Source: Bradyrhizobium sp. RD5-C2
GTDB lineage: Bacteria > Pseudomonadota > Alphaproteobacteria > Rhizobiales > Xanthobacteraceae
Direction of reading: 5' to 3'
DNA length: 64,000 nt
Assembly (NCBI RefSeq): GCF_019972155.1
Contig: NZ_BOVL01000059.1
Coordinates: 47,213 to 111,212 of the forward strand
Part shown: piece after piece, positions 44,070 to 52,262 of the stretch
Position numbering within the stretch: position 1 is the first letter of the stretch
How the letters are laid out: every line of letters starts with the position of its first letter
The notes under the pieces: generated by a model
What the model saw: the letters and a program-made list of their open reading frames with translations, nothing else
What the model was told of the DNA's origin: nothing
Databases searched by the model: none
Program-made: the position numbers and the translations under genes

Positions 44070-44354
44070 TCAAATCCAGCGGCGCCTGCCGCCAAAACCG
44101 CCCCCGACCAATCGCAGGATCAGCAGAAGCACAACGGCTCCGATGAAGGCGTTGACGATCAGTGCAACGATGCCGACGCCAAGGTGGATACCGAGTTGCG
44201 GCATGAGCCAGTCACCGATGAACGCACCGACCAGACCGACGAGCAGGTCACCGATCAGGCCAAAGCCGCCGCCCGCCATGAGCCTGCCTGCTAACCAACC
44301 AGCCACGACGCCGACCACGAGGATGACGAGCAGACCTTGATTGGAGAGATGCAT
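44070..44354 (-). CDS. GlsB/YeaQ/YmgE family stress membrane protein
   Basis: A 94-residue membrane protein from ATG 44354 (GGGAAGG upstream). Two or three helices with the family's GlyxxxGly pattern are seen: LLVILVVGVVAGWLAGRLMAGGGFGLIGDLLVGLVGAFIGDWLMPQLGI and GIVALIVNAFIGAVVLLLILRLVG. These transglycosylase-associated or general-stress proteins are usually induced by envelope or osmotic stress. A near-consensus EcfG promoter is directly upstream. The tail GGRRRWI is basic and cytoplasmic. Confidence 0.9.
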   Translation of the reverse strand: MHLSNQGLLVILVVGVVAGWLAGRLMAGGGFGLIGDLLVGLVGAFIGDWLMPQLGIHLGVGIVALIVNAFIGAVVLLLILRLVGGGFGGRRRWI

Positions 44355-44385
44355 GACGTTGCCTTCCCGTAACTTGATGGTGAGC

Positions 44386-44410
44386 AATGCTGACTGCGGC
44401 CAATAGTTCC
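44386..44410 (-). promoter_or_regulatory. Near-consensus EcfG-type promoter
   Basis: On the minus strand GGAAC (44410-44406), 16 bases, CATT (44389-44386); the usual CGTT has one mismatch. It lies 31 bases upstream of the GlsB-like start. Confidence 0.5.
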
Positions 44411-44456
44411 GTCACGATTGATGGTTTCAGTTGCGCTTGGTCCTTCCAGCACATCC

Positions 44457-44783
44457 TCACGCCGCGGCGAGCACGGCTCGCGCCGGCCGCCGGGTGATCA
44501 TCAGTGACAGGACGGCCGCGACGATGCCCGTGACGCCGGCGATCATGAAGGCCTGCAGATAATCGCCCTGCGCCGAGCGCATGAAGTCGGCGAAGAACGT
44601 GGCGCAGGCGGCGCCGAACTGATGGCCTGCCACCACCCAGCCGAACACCAGCGGTGCGTTCTTGTGGCCGAACGCCTCGTCGATGCGCACGGTCGGCGGC
44701 ACGGTCGCGATCCAGTCGAGCCCATAGAACACTGCGAACACCGACAGGCTGACCAGCGAGAAGTCCGAGTAGGGCAGGACGCA
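44457..44783 (-). pseudogene. Truncated MFS transporter copy (C-terminal ~107 codons)
   Basis: The reading frame LPYSDFSLVSLSVFAVFYGLDWIATVPPTVRI...EAFGHKNAPLVFGWVVAGHQFGAACATFFADFMRSAQGDYLQAFMIAGVTGIVAAVLSLMITRRPA is nearly the same as the last 107 residues of the intact transporter at 47459-48754. The match begins at the shared stop and breaks off after CCGAGTAGGGCAGG (plus strand, 44783). One codon is lost and several positions differ, so it is an old or divergent copy. It has no start codon and cannot give a working transporter. Confidence 0.9.
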
Positions 44784-44790
44784 GCAACGA

Positions 44791-47100
44791 TCACGCCGGG
44801 ACGACGATATGGTCTGGTGCCATGCCCGCCCGGTGGCGCTCATGCATCGCGGTGTAGGCGGCCTCGATATGCCGGGTGAACCGCCTGGTGTCGAACAACG
44901 GTGCCGTTAGCCGATTGGCCGCCAGCCTGGTCTTGAGCGCAGCGAGCCTCGAAGGATCGGTCGCGAGATCGACCGCCATGCGCTCGTAGTCCTCCGGCGA
45001 TTCCGCAATGAGCTCGGGCAGGCCGATCGCATGGAGCAAGCTCGCCGCGACACGACTGGCAAACGTGTCGCCGAGAATGGTCAGCACCGGCAGGCCGGCC
45101 CATAGCGCATCGCTGGCAGTCGTGTGGGCGTTGTAGGGAGTGCTGTCGAGGAACAGGCCGGCGAGGCGATGGCGTGCGAGATGGTCGGGTATCGACAGGC
45201 GCGGTGCGAACACAAGGCGCTCCGCAGCGACGCCACGCGTGACAGCCTCTCTTCGCAGATTTGCGGCGGCGCGGGCGTTGCCTTCGAGCAGCCACAACAT
45301 GCTGCCCTCGACGCGGCCGAGAATCCTCATCCACCGATCGAACATGTCAGGCGTGATCTTGTGGTTATTGTTGAAGCAACAGAACACGAAACCCGTCGGT
45401 GCCAACCCGACCTCGCCGCGCGTAAACACGCGATCGGCAATGCCCCGGTTGTCGTCGTTGGCCTGATAGCTGTTGGGCAGGGCGACCACCTTTTCGCTGT
45501 AGAATTCGCGATGATGATCCGGGATCACGGTACGGTCGGCGATGACGTAGTCGATGAACGGGGCACCAAGCGTTCCCGGATAACCCAGATAATTGACCTG
45601 GATGGGGGCAGGCCGGCGGCCAAGCACTCTGGTGCGGGATCCCGCGGTAAAGCCCTTCAAATCAACCAGGATGTCGATTTCCAATCGTCTGATCAGGTCG
45701 GCGACCTCATCGTCGTTCATGTCCCGGACCTCGACAAATCGATCGAACGACACCTCCAGCCGACGGCGCATCTCCGTCGGGTCGTTGGGCGACCATGAGA
45801 TTGCCACCGTCTCGAATTTCGACCGGTCGTGGCACTCGAACATTCCTGCCATCAAAACCGCTGTCGCGTGGTTGCAAAAATCCGACGAGAAATAGCCGAT
45901 CCGAATTCGATCGTGATGGTAGCGCTCGCCCCGCCAGCGCTGTCTGTCAGACGGAGGATGATTCTTGGCGGTCCATCGCGTGGCGCAGAGCAGTTGGTCG
46001 GTGACCGATGAAGGAACGCTACAAAACAGGAATGGCGGCGTCGTCGCGTCCCGCTTCCTGATCGACTCGATCAATTGGCTGCACTCGGCATCGAAGTCGA
46101 CCCAGTCGCACATGTGGGATTTGGCGTGCAGACGATAGCCTTCGATGTCGGCCTGGTCCGGTTTGAGCGCGACGGCCCTGTCATAGGCAGCGAGTGCCTC
46201 GTCATAGCGCGCCAGAGTAGATAGAACCTTGCCGCGGTTGGCGTAGGCAGCCGCATCGTCGCCCTTGTGCTGGATCGCCTTGTCGATGCTGGCGAGCGCC
46301 GCCTCATGATGCATGAGCTTCAACAGCGCCGTGCCGCGGTTGTTGTAGGCCTCGGCATAGTCGGGCCGCAGCGCGATCGCCTTGTCGAAACCTGCAATTG
46401 CCTCTTCGAGACGATCCAGTTTGATCAGCACGTTGCCGCGGTTGTAACACGCGCCGGCCAGTCCCGGCGCCCGGTCGTAGCTCGCGAGCGCATCATCGAA
46501 CCTTTCGAGGTCATTGAGCACGTTGCCACGATCGTTGTGTGCACCGCCATCGTTGGGCTTCAGCGCGATCGCCCGGTCCAGGCTCGCCAGGGCCTCCTCG
46601 AGCCGCTCCAGCTTTCTCAGCGCGGCGCCCCTGTTTCGATGGGCATCTGCATGCTCGGGCACGAGCGCGATCACGCGATCGTAGCTTGCGAGCGCCTCCT
46701 CGTGGCGTCCAAGCTCGGCGAGCGTAAGTCCGCGATTGTAGAGTGCAGGCGCAAGGTTTGGCTTGAGCGCGGTCGCCCTGTCGAAGCTCGCGAGCGCGTC
46801 GTCGAAGCGACGCAAATCGCGCAGCGTGTTGCCGAGGTTGTTGTGCGCGTCCGCGACGTTGCCGTTGAGCCTGATTGCTCGCCGGATCAGGTCAACGCCG
46901 CGCTCGCTGCGGCCGGTCTGGGCGGAAACCAGGCCCAACAGATGCAGCGCATCGAAGTTGTCTGGTTGCTGTCGGAGCATGTCTTCGTAGATCTTCTCTG
47001 CTGCCGTCAGCTGCCCCCGCTGATGCAGCGCGACAGCCTGCGCGAAGGCGAGCTGCAAGGCGTTCGAATTGGATTTTTGAGGTTCGCCTGTATCGGGCAT
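44791..47100 (-). CDS. TPR protein with O-GlcNAc-transferase-type (SPINDLY) domain
   Basis: A 769-residue protein. The N-terminal half is TPR repeats (residues about 10-345, e.g. AHNNLGNTLRDLRRFDDALASFDRATALKPN, repeated about nine times). One repeat is shortened (YDRAPGLAGACYNRG lacks about ten residues). The C-terminal half, about residues 395-760, is a family 41 glycosyltransferase-like domain: RIRIGYFSSDFCNHATAVLM, LVDLKGFTAGSRTRVLGRRPAPIQVNYLGYPGT, VFCCFNNNHKITPDMFDRWMRIL, LFLDSTPYNAHTTASDALWAGLPVLTILG. It probably transfers a sugar to proteins or glycans in the cytoplasm. The 3' end lies 8 bases from the truncated MFS copy. Confidence 0.92.
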   Translation of the reverse strand: MPDTGEPQKSNSNALQLAFAQAVALHQRGQLTAAEKIYEDMLRQQPDNFDALHLLGLVSAQTGRSERGVDLIRRAIRLNGNVADAHNNLGNTLRDLRRFDDALASFDRATALKPNLAPALYNRGLTLAELGRHEEALASYDRVIALVPEHADAHRNRGAALRKLERLEEALASLDRAIALKPNDGGAHNDRGNVLNDLERFDDALASYDRAPGLAGACYNRGNVLIKLDRLEEAIAGFDKAIALRPDYAEAYNNRGTALLKLMHHEAALASIDKAIQHKGDDAAAYANRGKVLSTLARYDEALAAYDRAVALKPDQADIEGYRLHAKSHMCDWVDFDAECSQLIESIRKRDATTPPFLFCSVPSSVTDQLLCATRWTAKNHPPSDRQRWRGERYHHDRIRIGYFSSDFCNHATAVLMAGMFECHDRSKFETVAISWSPNDPTEMRRRLEVSFDRFVEVRDMNDDEVADLIRRLEIDILVDLKGFTAGSRTRVLGRRPAPIQVNYLGYPGTLGAPFIDYVIADRTVIPDHHREFYSEKVVALPNSYQANDDNRGIADRVFTRGEVGLAPTGFVFCCFNNNHKITPDMFDRWMRILGRVEGSMLWLLEGNARAAANLRREAVTRGVAAERLVFAPRLSIPDHLARHRLAGLFLDSTPYNAHTTASDALWAGLPVLTILGDTFASRVAASLLHAIGLPELIAESPEDYERMAVDLATDPSRLAALKTRLAANRLTAPLFDTRRFTRHIEAAYTAMHERHRAGMAPDHIVVPA

Positions 47101-47458
47101 CCGACTTCTTCAAACGCTCCAGGTCCGATCCGGGGTTCCAAAAGCAGTTGCAACAAGCGGGTGAAATAGCCTCAGGTCTTGGCCCTCACGTGACCAGACA
47201 TGTCAGATGCCCCGCGATGTGGATCGCCCGTCCATGAAAGGCTGAAAATTGGCAGATTGCCCTCGGTTGCGCAACGGGTCCCAGGAATAGTCGGGCAATA
47301 GTCGGGCTCAAACGGGTGGTCCTTGGCCGGCCTGCCGTCTGCAAGCCGTTTGATATCTGCTTTGCCTCGAAGCCAACCGGCGGACGGGGGACTCCCACTC
47401 GCAATGGGCGACCTGCGCGTCCGCCGGACAGCCGGGCTGCTTCTCAATCGGCGCCTGC
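47101..47458. other. Intergenic region upstream of OGT-like gene
   Basis: About 360 bases between two minus-strand genes. It holds the OGT-like promoter. I see no credible reading frame, RNA or matching repeat. The segment just downstream of the MFS stop does not match the DNA flanking the truncated copy at 44456. Confidence 0.35.
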
Positions 47459-48754
47459 TCACGCCGCGACGAGGACCGGTTGCGCCGGCCGTCGCGTGAT
47501 CATCAGTGACAGCACGGCCGCCACAATGCCGGTCAAGCCTGCGATCATGAAGGCCTGCAGATAATCGCCCTGGGCCGAGCGCACGAAGCCGGCGAAGAAC
47601 GCGGCGCAGGCGGCGCCGAGCTGATGGCCTGCGACCACCCAGCCGAACACCAGCGGCGCGTTCTTGTCGCCGAACGCCTCGTTGGCGATGCGCACGGTCG
47701 GCGGCACGGTCGCGATCCAGTCGAGACCATAGAACACCGCGAATACCGACAGGCTGACCAGCGAGAAATCCGAGTAGGGCAGGTAGATCAGCGACAGGCC
47801 GCGCAGTCCGTAATACAGAAACAGCAACTTGCGCGGATCGAAACGGTCGGTGAGCCAGCCCGACAGTGTGGTGCCGAACAGGTCGAAGAACCCCATCAGC
47901 GCGAGCAGGCTCGCCGCCTGCACCTCGACGATGCCATGGTCGCCGCAGAACGCGATCAGATGGGTGCCGACCAGGCCGTTGGTGGTGAAGCCGCAGATGA
48001 AGAAGGTGGCGAACAGGAACCAGAACGCCCGCGTCTTCGCCGCGCGCGCCAGGTTGCTGAATGCGGCGGTGAACGGATTGCCTTGCGCCGGCGGCGCGGC
48101 ATGATCGGCATGCTGGCTGCCGTACGAGCGCAGGCCGACCGAGGCGGGCCGCTCGGGCACCAGAAAATACACCAGCGGAATCAGCGCCGCGCAGCACGCG
48201 GCCACCGTCAGCAACACCGGCTGCCAGCCGCCCCATTCCACCAGCGCCGCGAGGCCCGGCATGAAGATGAGCGTGCCGGTCGCGGTGCTTGCCGTCAGCA
48301 GCCCCATGACGAGGCCGCGATTGGTGGTGAACCAGCGATTGACGATGGTGGCGCCGAGCACGTTGGCGACGGCACCCGAGCCGATGCCGGAGAGCAGTCC
48401 CCAGCTCATGAACAATTGCCACGGCGCGGTCATGAAATAGCTCATGCCGGTCGAGGCCGACATCAGCACCAGCGCGCCCAGCACCGTGCGGCGGATGCCG
48501 AAGCGCTGCATCACGGCCGCGGCGAACGGGCCGGCGAGGCCGTAGAGGAAGATGCCGACCGCGGCGGATGAGGAGATCACGCCGACGTCCCAGCCGAAGG
48601 CTTTTTGCAGGGGCAGCATCAGCACGCCCGGCGTTGAACGCAGGCCGGCTGACGCGAGCAGCGCAAGGAAGATCACGGCGACGACGACGAACGCGTAATT
48701 CTGGCCGAACGGCCGTCTCGAGGTGGGGGCGGCTTGAATGGGGGTGTCTGGCAT
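47459..48754 (-). CDS. MFS transporter, OFA/monocarboxylate-type
   Basis: A 431-residue 12-helix transporter. Helix pattern and motifs fit the major facilitator superfamily: TPGVLMLPLQKAFGWDVGVISSSAAVGIFLYGLAGPFAAAVMQRFGIRRTVLGA, GSGAVANVLGATIVNRWFTTNRGLVMGLLTASTATG, LSGWLTDRFDPRKLLFLYY. It resembles oxalate/formate antiporter-like (OFA) or monocarboxylate-type members; the substrate is not known. The start ATG sits inside an operator arm at 48752-48754, so initiation may be leaderless. The divergent TetR gene is probably its regulator. Confidence 0.9.
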   Translation of the reverse strand: MPDTPIQAAPTSRRPFGQNYAFVVVAVIFLALLASAGLRSTPGVLMLPLQKAFGWDVGVISSSAAVGIFLYGLAGPFAAAVMQRFGIRRTVLGALVLMSASTGMSYFMTAPWQLFMSWGLLSGIGSGAVANVLGATIVNRWFTTNRGLVMGLLTASTATGTLIFMPGLAALVEWGGWQPVLLTVAACCAALIPLVYFLVPERPASVGLRSYGSQHADHAAPPAQGNPFTAAFSNLARAAKTRAFWFLFATFFICGFTTNGLVGTHLIAFCGDHGIVEVQAASLLALMGFFDLFGTTLSGWLTDRFDPRKLLFLYYGLRGLSLIYLPYSDFSLVSLSVFAVFYGLDWIATVPPTVRIANEAFGDKNAPLVFGWVVAGHQLGAACAAFFAGFVRSAQGDYLQAFMIAGLTGIVAAVLSLMITRRPAQPVLVAA

Positions 48755-48809
48755 GTTACTTACCGGTACGTATTGCGATGGGCCGTGTATACGTACCGGT
48801 AAGTAACAT
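48753..48809. promoter_or_regulatory. Perfect 21-bp inverted repeat, probable TetR operator
   Basis: Two 21-base arms, 48753-48773 and 48789-48809, are exact reverse complements separated by 15 bases. Each arm carries its own near-palindrome CTTACCGGTACG. The left arm includes the MFS start codon and the right arm lies between it and the TetR gene. The arrangement would let two dimers bind and block both promoters. Confidence 0.8.
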
Positions 48810-48839
48810 TGTCAAGCGTGTCGCGCTGGGAGGATCCGG

Positions 48840-49445
48840 ATGGCTGCCATGAAGAAATCAGTCGAACCGTCGGCGGAGCGCCCGGTCCGCGCCGCCGACC
48901 GGATCCGCGCCTCCGCGGCCGAGCTGTTCTATCGCGAGGGCATCCGCGCCGTCGGCGTCGACGAGGTGGTCGACCGCGCCGGCGTCACCAAGCCGAGCCT
49001 CTATCGCAGCTTCGCCTCCAAGGACGATCTCGCGGCCGCCTACATGCGCGACTACGAGGCGAACTTCTGGGAGAAGTTCGAGAAGCCCGGCGGCAAATCA
49101 TACAGCGATCCGCGCGAGCATGTGCTGGCCTATATCCGCGTGCTGTCGGCCAACGCCGTGGCCGAAGGCTATCGCGGCTGCGGCCTCACCAACGCGACGG
49201 TGGAATATCCGGCGCGGGACAATCCCGCGCGGCAGGTCGCCGAAGCGCACAAGAAGGTGTTTCGCAAACGCCTGCGCGAGCTCGCAGCCGGCATGGGCGC
49301 GCGTCACCCCGCGGTGCTCGGCGATGCGCTGCTGCTGCTGATCGAAGGCATCTACGTCACCGGCCAGCAGTCGGAGGAGGGGCCGGCGCAGTCGGCGCTC
49401 GCGGTGGCCAAGCTCGTGATCGATGCGAGCGTGGCGAAGGCGTGA
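48840..49445 (+). CDS. TetR family regulator of the divergent MFS gene
   Basis: A 201-residue regulator. The helix-turn-helix is RIRASAAELFYREGIRAVGVDEVVDRAGVTKPSLYRSFASKDDLAAAYM. The C-terminal domain includes HVLAYIRVLSANAVAEGYRGCGLTNATVEYPARD, typical of the TetR_C-type members with an internal Cys. A strong ribosome binding site, GGGAGGA, precedes ATG 48840. By position it is the repressor acting at the inverted repeat 48753-48809. Confidence 0.92.
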   Translation: MAAMKKSVEPSAERPVRAADRIRASAAELFYREGIRAVGVDEVVDRAGVTKPSLYRSFASKDDLAAAYMRDYEANFWEKFEKPGGKSYSDPREHVLAYIRVLSANAVAEGYRGCGLTNATVEYPARDNPARQVAEAHKKVFRKRLRELAAGMGARHPAVLGDALLLLIEGIYVTGQQSEEGPAQSALAVAKLVIDASVAKA

Positions 49446-49568
49446 GGCGTGGTGTCCCGTCCGCCATTTAACCAAGTGAAAGCGCGGGTTTGGTAAGCCC
49501 CACCCCATATATGTAGACTTGAGATTTTAAGTCTGTTACCCCACGCCAAACTGGTGTGGACCAAGCGT

Positions 49569-49997
49569 ATGTGGAAGCCGCTACTCGCCTGCCTGATGAC
49601 GTTTTTCGTCGCTCTTCCAATGTCCGGCGTCTCCGCTGAGGCGCCGAAAGCGCTCGACGTTGCGCGGAGCAATATCGTCGCCGCGCCGCGCGGCGAACGG
49701 TTGCTGATGCTGCTGAACCTGCAGCCGGATCGCGACAAGCTGCGCGCTTTGCCCGCCGATGATGTCAATTCGACCTTGGTCGAAACGGGAAAGCGCTACG
49801 TCTCCGAGCTGTTGAACGACGAGCGCTATCGGAGTTTTTCGACTGTCGAGGTCATCTTCGCGCTCGTGACAAGCATGGACGAATACGCGCGCCCCAACTA
49901 CGGCGGGATGGTCAGGATTGGAACAGTGTCCTTCAAGCGGGAAGGGACCGATATCAGCGTCACAGCGACCAACCTCGACCCGAAGACCCTCCGCTAA
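49569..49997 (+). CDS. Small exported protein (first gene of the SGNH cluster)
   Basis: A 142-residue protein from ATG 49569; an in-frame GTG at 49554 would add five residues before the signal peptide, and I prefer the ATG. The signal peptide is MWKPLLACLMTFFVALPMSGVSAEAP. The mature part is a helix-rich segment (RGERLLMLLNLQPDRDKLRALPADDVNSTLVETGKRYVSELLNDERYRSFSTVEVIFALVTSMDEY) then a short strand end (GGMVRIGTVSFKREGTDISVTATNL). No family recognised. It ends 24 bases before the next gene, so they form one transcript. Confidence 0.65.
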   Translation: MWKPLLACLMTFFVALPMSGVSAEAPKALDVARSNIVAAPRGERLLMLLNLQPDRDKLRALPADDVNSTLVETGKRYVSELLNDERYRSFSTVEVIFALVTSMDEYARPNYGGMVRIGTVSFKREGTDISVTATNLDPKTLR

Positions 49998-50021
49998 TTT
50001 CAATCTCAAAGGACCGGTTAA

Positions 50022-52262
50022 TTGGCGGAGCTCCCATCCAGAGGTTTGCGCTCGTGGAAGGCGCGGACGGTCATCGTTCTGCTGGTCGCCGCAGTCGCGG
50101 GCGTCGCTGTCATCGGTCCGCGCGTGTACCCGAAACTGCGCTACTACGTGAGCATCCTGAAGGCGATGCCGGGGGAGCAGTTGAGACAGTCGGCCGTGCT
50201 CGCCAACCTCCAGGCCGAGCATGCGAAGCGGGCTTCTGAGCTGGCCGCCATTCAAGCAGCGCAGTCAAAGCAGAGCGCGGAGATCAAGGACGAGATCTCG
50301 GACCTTCGCGAACACCTATCAGACTTGAGGACGGATACCGCGGACTCCGCGTCGTCGAATGCTATCCAGGGAAGCGCGCATCAGCTCGGTGAATGGGCAT
50401 TTTTGAACGACGTCGATGTCTATCAGAAGGCCGGCCTCCTCGAAGTCTACGGCGGCACGCTGACGCAAAAACGTAGCGGGCCGATCGGAGTGAAATCCGC
50501 GGTCCTGACCACGACCGCGCGCAAGTCGTGGCTGGCCTGGTCGCCGGACAACACTCCTGCGATCAACGCCAAGCAGATCGAGGTCGAACTCGACAGCGAT
50601 ACCATCCGGGCCGGAACCCTCACCGTCGGCCTGATCCTCGATGATTACACCTTCACCGGATGGTCGGTGCGTCTGGGTCCGGATATGCCGCCGGATCCCG
50701 CCCTCAAGCCGGCAGATGTTCCGTCAGATCTCGCCGGACCTGTCGAGAAGGCCGGCACGCCCGGGCAATTGCGGGGGGCCGGCAACGGCCGCTACGTCGC
50801 ACCCTTGCCGAGATCGGTGAGAACGGTGCTCGCTGGCGCTTCGGGACACAGCGTCAGGTCATGGGTCGTCATTCTGGATGGCGCCGGGCCAGGCGAGCTT
50901 GCCATTCGACGCCTCGCCTTGACCGCATCGGATACCGCGACATCCGACGCCGCGGCCTCGAATATCTCCGGGAAGGTCGTTGGTGGACTGGCCACCGCCG
51001 GGCAACGCATCGAACTCGTCCTTGAAGACAATCAGACGCGATCGACCGAGCTTGGGCTCGATGGCAGTTTTGCATTTTCGGATGTCCCGACGCGCCTTGC
51101 GGCATCGTTGCGGTACCGGTTTGCGGATGAGGACTATTATGCGTCGCTCGGACGCTGGTTTCGCCCGCTGTCCGGCGCCATGGTGGTGGACGTTCCGGTC
51201 CGCCCGGAGTTCGACAACCCCGGCCGCAAGGAACCGAACGCCGCGGAAACGGACATCAAGTCCGAGTTCGACGTCGACGACCAGAAGAATCTGACCATCT
51301 TCCACTACGCGAAGCACCGCCGCACAGTATGGCCGGGCGGTCCGGGATTTCCCCGCGAGTTTGCCGGCCGGGCCTTCGCCAACAATTTCGGACACCTCGA
51401 CCGCGATCGCGCATTGGATAACCGCGACCGCTGTCTCCGCATTGCAGCAGTCGGCGGCAGCACGTTCGTCGCATTGCAGGTCAAGGCCACCGAGAAATTC
51501 AACGTGGTGCTCGAGGGTGAACTCGGACGGCGTCTGGGTCGCTGCGTCGAGGTCATTTCCGCCGGGCGTGACAATGGCGATCTTGCGGCCAACTACCGCG
51601 TCATCCGCGACTACATCATGAAGTTCGACCCGGACGTCGTTCTCATCGAGCAGATGAGCGGGCTCGCGACGCAGATGAACCCCAGGATTCTGAAGAGCAC
51701 GCTCGGATGGAGCTATGAGCACAACGTGCTCGACGACTTTGATCTCGGCGCCAACGGCGCGTTGACATTCCGGCCATGGGATCCGAGCTGGGCGCTGGAC
51801 GCCGTCGCCCCGACCAACGAGCAGCTGATCAAGGGCCTCGGCATCTTCGAGAGCTTCAGTATTCCCTATGCGGATTTTGCGCCTGAGGCCAAGGCATCGT
51901 TCGATCTGTTCGCGGCCATCACAAGGAAGCTGAGCACCGATTATCCAAAGACGCGGTTCGTCCTGACGACCGGTCATGATCAGGCTGTCTGCCGCCGCAG
52001 CAACAATTGCGACGGAACGTTCGCGATGCCGGATGGTCGCACCGTCCGCAAGGGCACCGCGCAACTGCTCGAGAACTTCGCCAGGCTGTGCGAGCAGGCG
52101 TCGATCGACTGCGTGCAACCCCCGATACCGCCGGCGGAAGAGAACCTGACGTATCAGCACGATGCCCATTATTCGGTTCGCGGACATCAATGGTTGGCGT
52201 ATCATTTCGCGGACCAGCTCGCCGCGATGCTGTCCAGGCCGCGTTCCGGAATCACCAAATGA
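50022..52262 (+). CDS. Membrane-anchored SGNH hydrolase-like protein
   Basis: A 746-residue protein from TTG 50022 with AAAGGA eight bases upstream. One membrane helix is at residues about 16-34, a coiled coil at 55-105 (QAEHAKRASELAAIQAAQ), then beta-rich modules (125-300), a carboxypeptidase-regulatory-like beta-sandwich (about 315-365, ISGKVVGGLATAGQRIELVLE), and an SGNH/GDSL-type domain (about 425-740). The nucleophile is likely Ser480 (AAVGGSTFVAL), with the terminal acid/His in HDAHYSVRGHQWLAYHF (Asp714, His716, His722). The layout resembles surface-glycan O-acetyl esterases or transferases. It overlaps the next gene by four bases. Confidence 0.75.
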   Translation: MAELPSRGLRSWKARTVIVLLVAAVAGVAVIGPRVYPKLRYYVSILKAMPGEQLRQSAVLANLQAEHAKRASELAAIQAAQSKQSAEIKDEISDLREHLSDLRTDTADSASSNAIQGSAHQLGEWAFLNDVDVYQKAGLLEVYGGTLTQKRSGPIGVKSAVLTTTARKSWLAWSPDNTPAINAKQIEVELDSDTIRAGTLTVGLILDDYTFTGWSVRLGPDMPPDPALKPADVPSDLAGPVEKAGTPGQLRGAGNGRYVAPLPRSVRTVLAGASGHSVRSWVVILDGAGPGELAIRRLALTASDTATSDAAASNISGKVVGGLATAGQRIELVLEDNQTRSTELGLDGSFAFSDVPTRLAASLRYRFADEDYYASLGRWFRPLSGAMVVDVPVRPEFDNPGRKEPNAAETDIKSEFDVDDQKNLTIFHYAKHRRTVWPGGPGFPREFAGRAFANNFGHLDRDRALDNRDRCLRIAAVGGSTFVALQVKATEKFNVVLEGELGRRLGRCVEVISAGRDNGDLAANYRVIRDYIMKFDPDVVLIEQMSGLATQMNPRILKSTLGWSYEHNVLDDFDLGANGALTFRPWDPSWALDAVAPTNEQLIKGLGIFESFSIPYADFAPEAKASFDLFAAITRKLSTDYPKTRFVLTTGHDQAVCRRSNNCDGTFAMPDGRTVRKGTAQLLENFARLCEQASIDCVQPPIPPAEENLTYQHDAHYSVRGHQWLAYHFADQLAAMLSRPRSGITK

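Noticed and set aside
39203..44410. Integrative element ending in an att repeat of tRNA-Glu
   Set aside because: No copy of the tRNA 3' end and no integrase found in the window.
47172..48422. 416-codon frame overlapping the MFS gene on the same strand
   Set aside because: Out of frame with the transporter helices and Arg-rich; the MFS frame has all the motifs.
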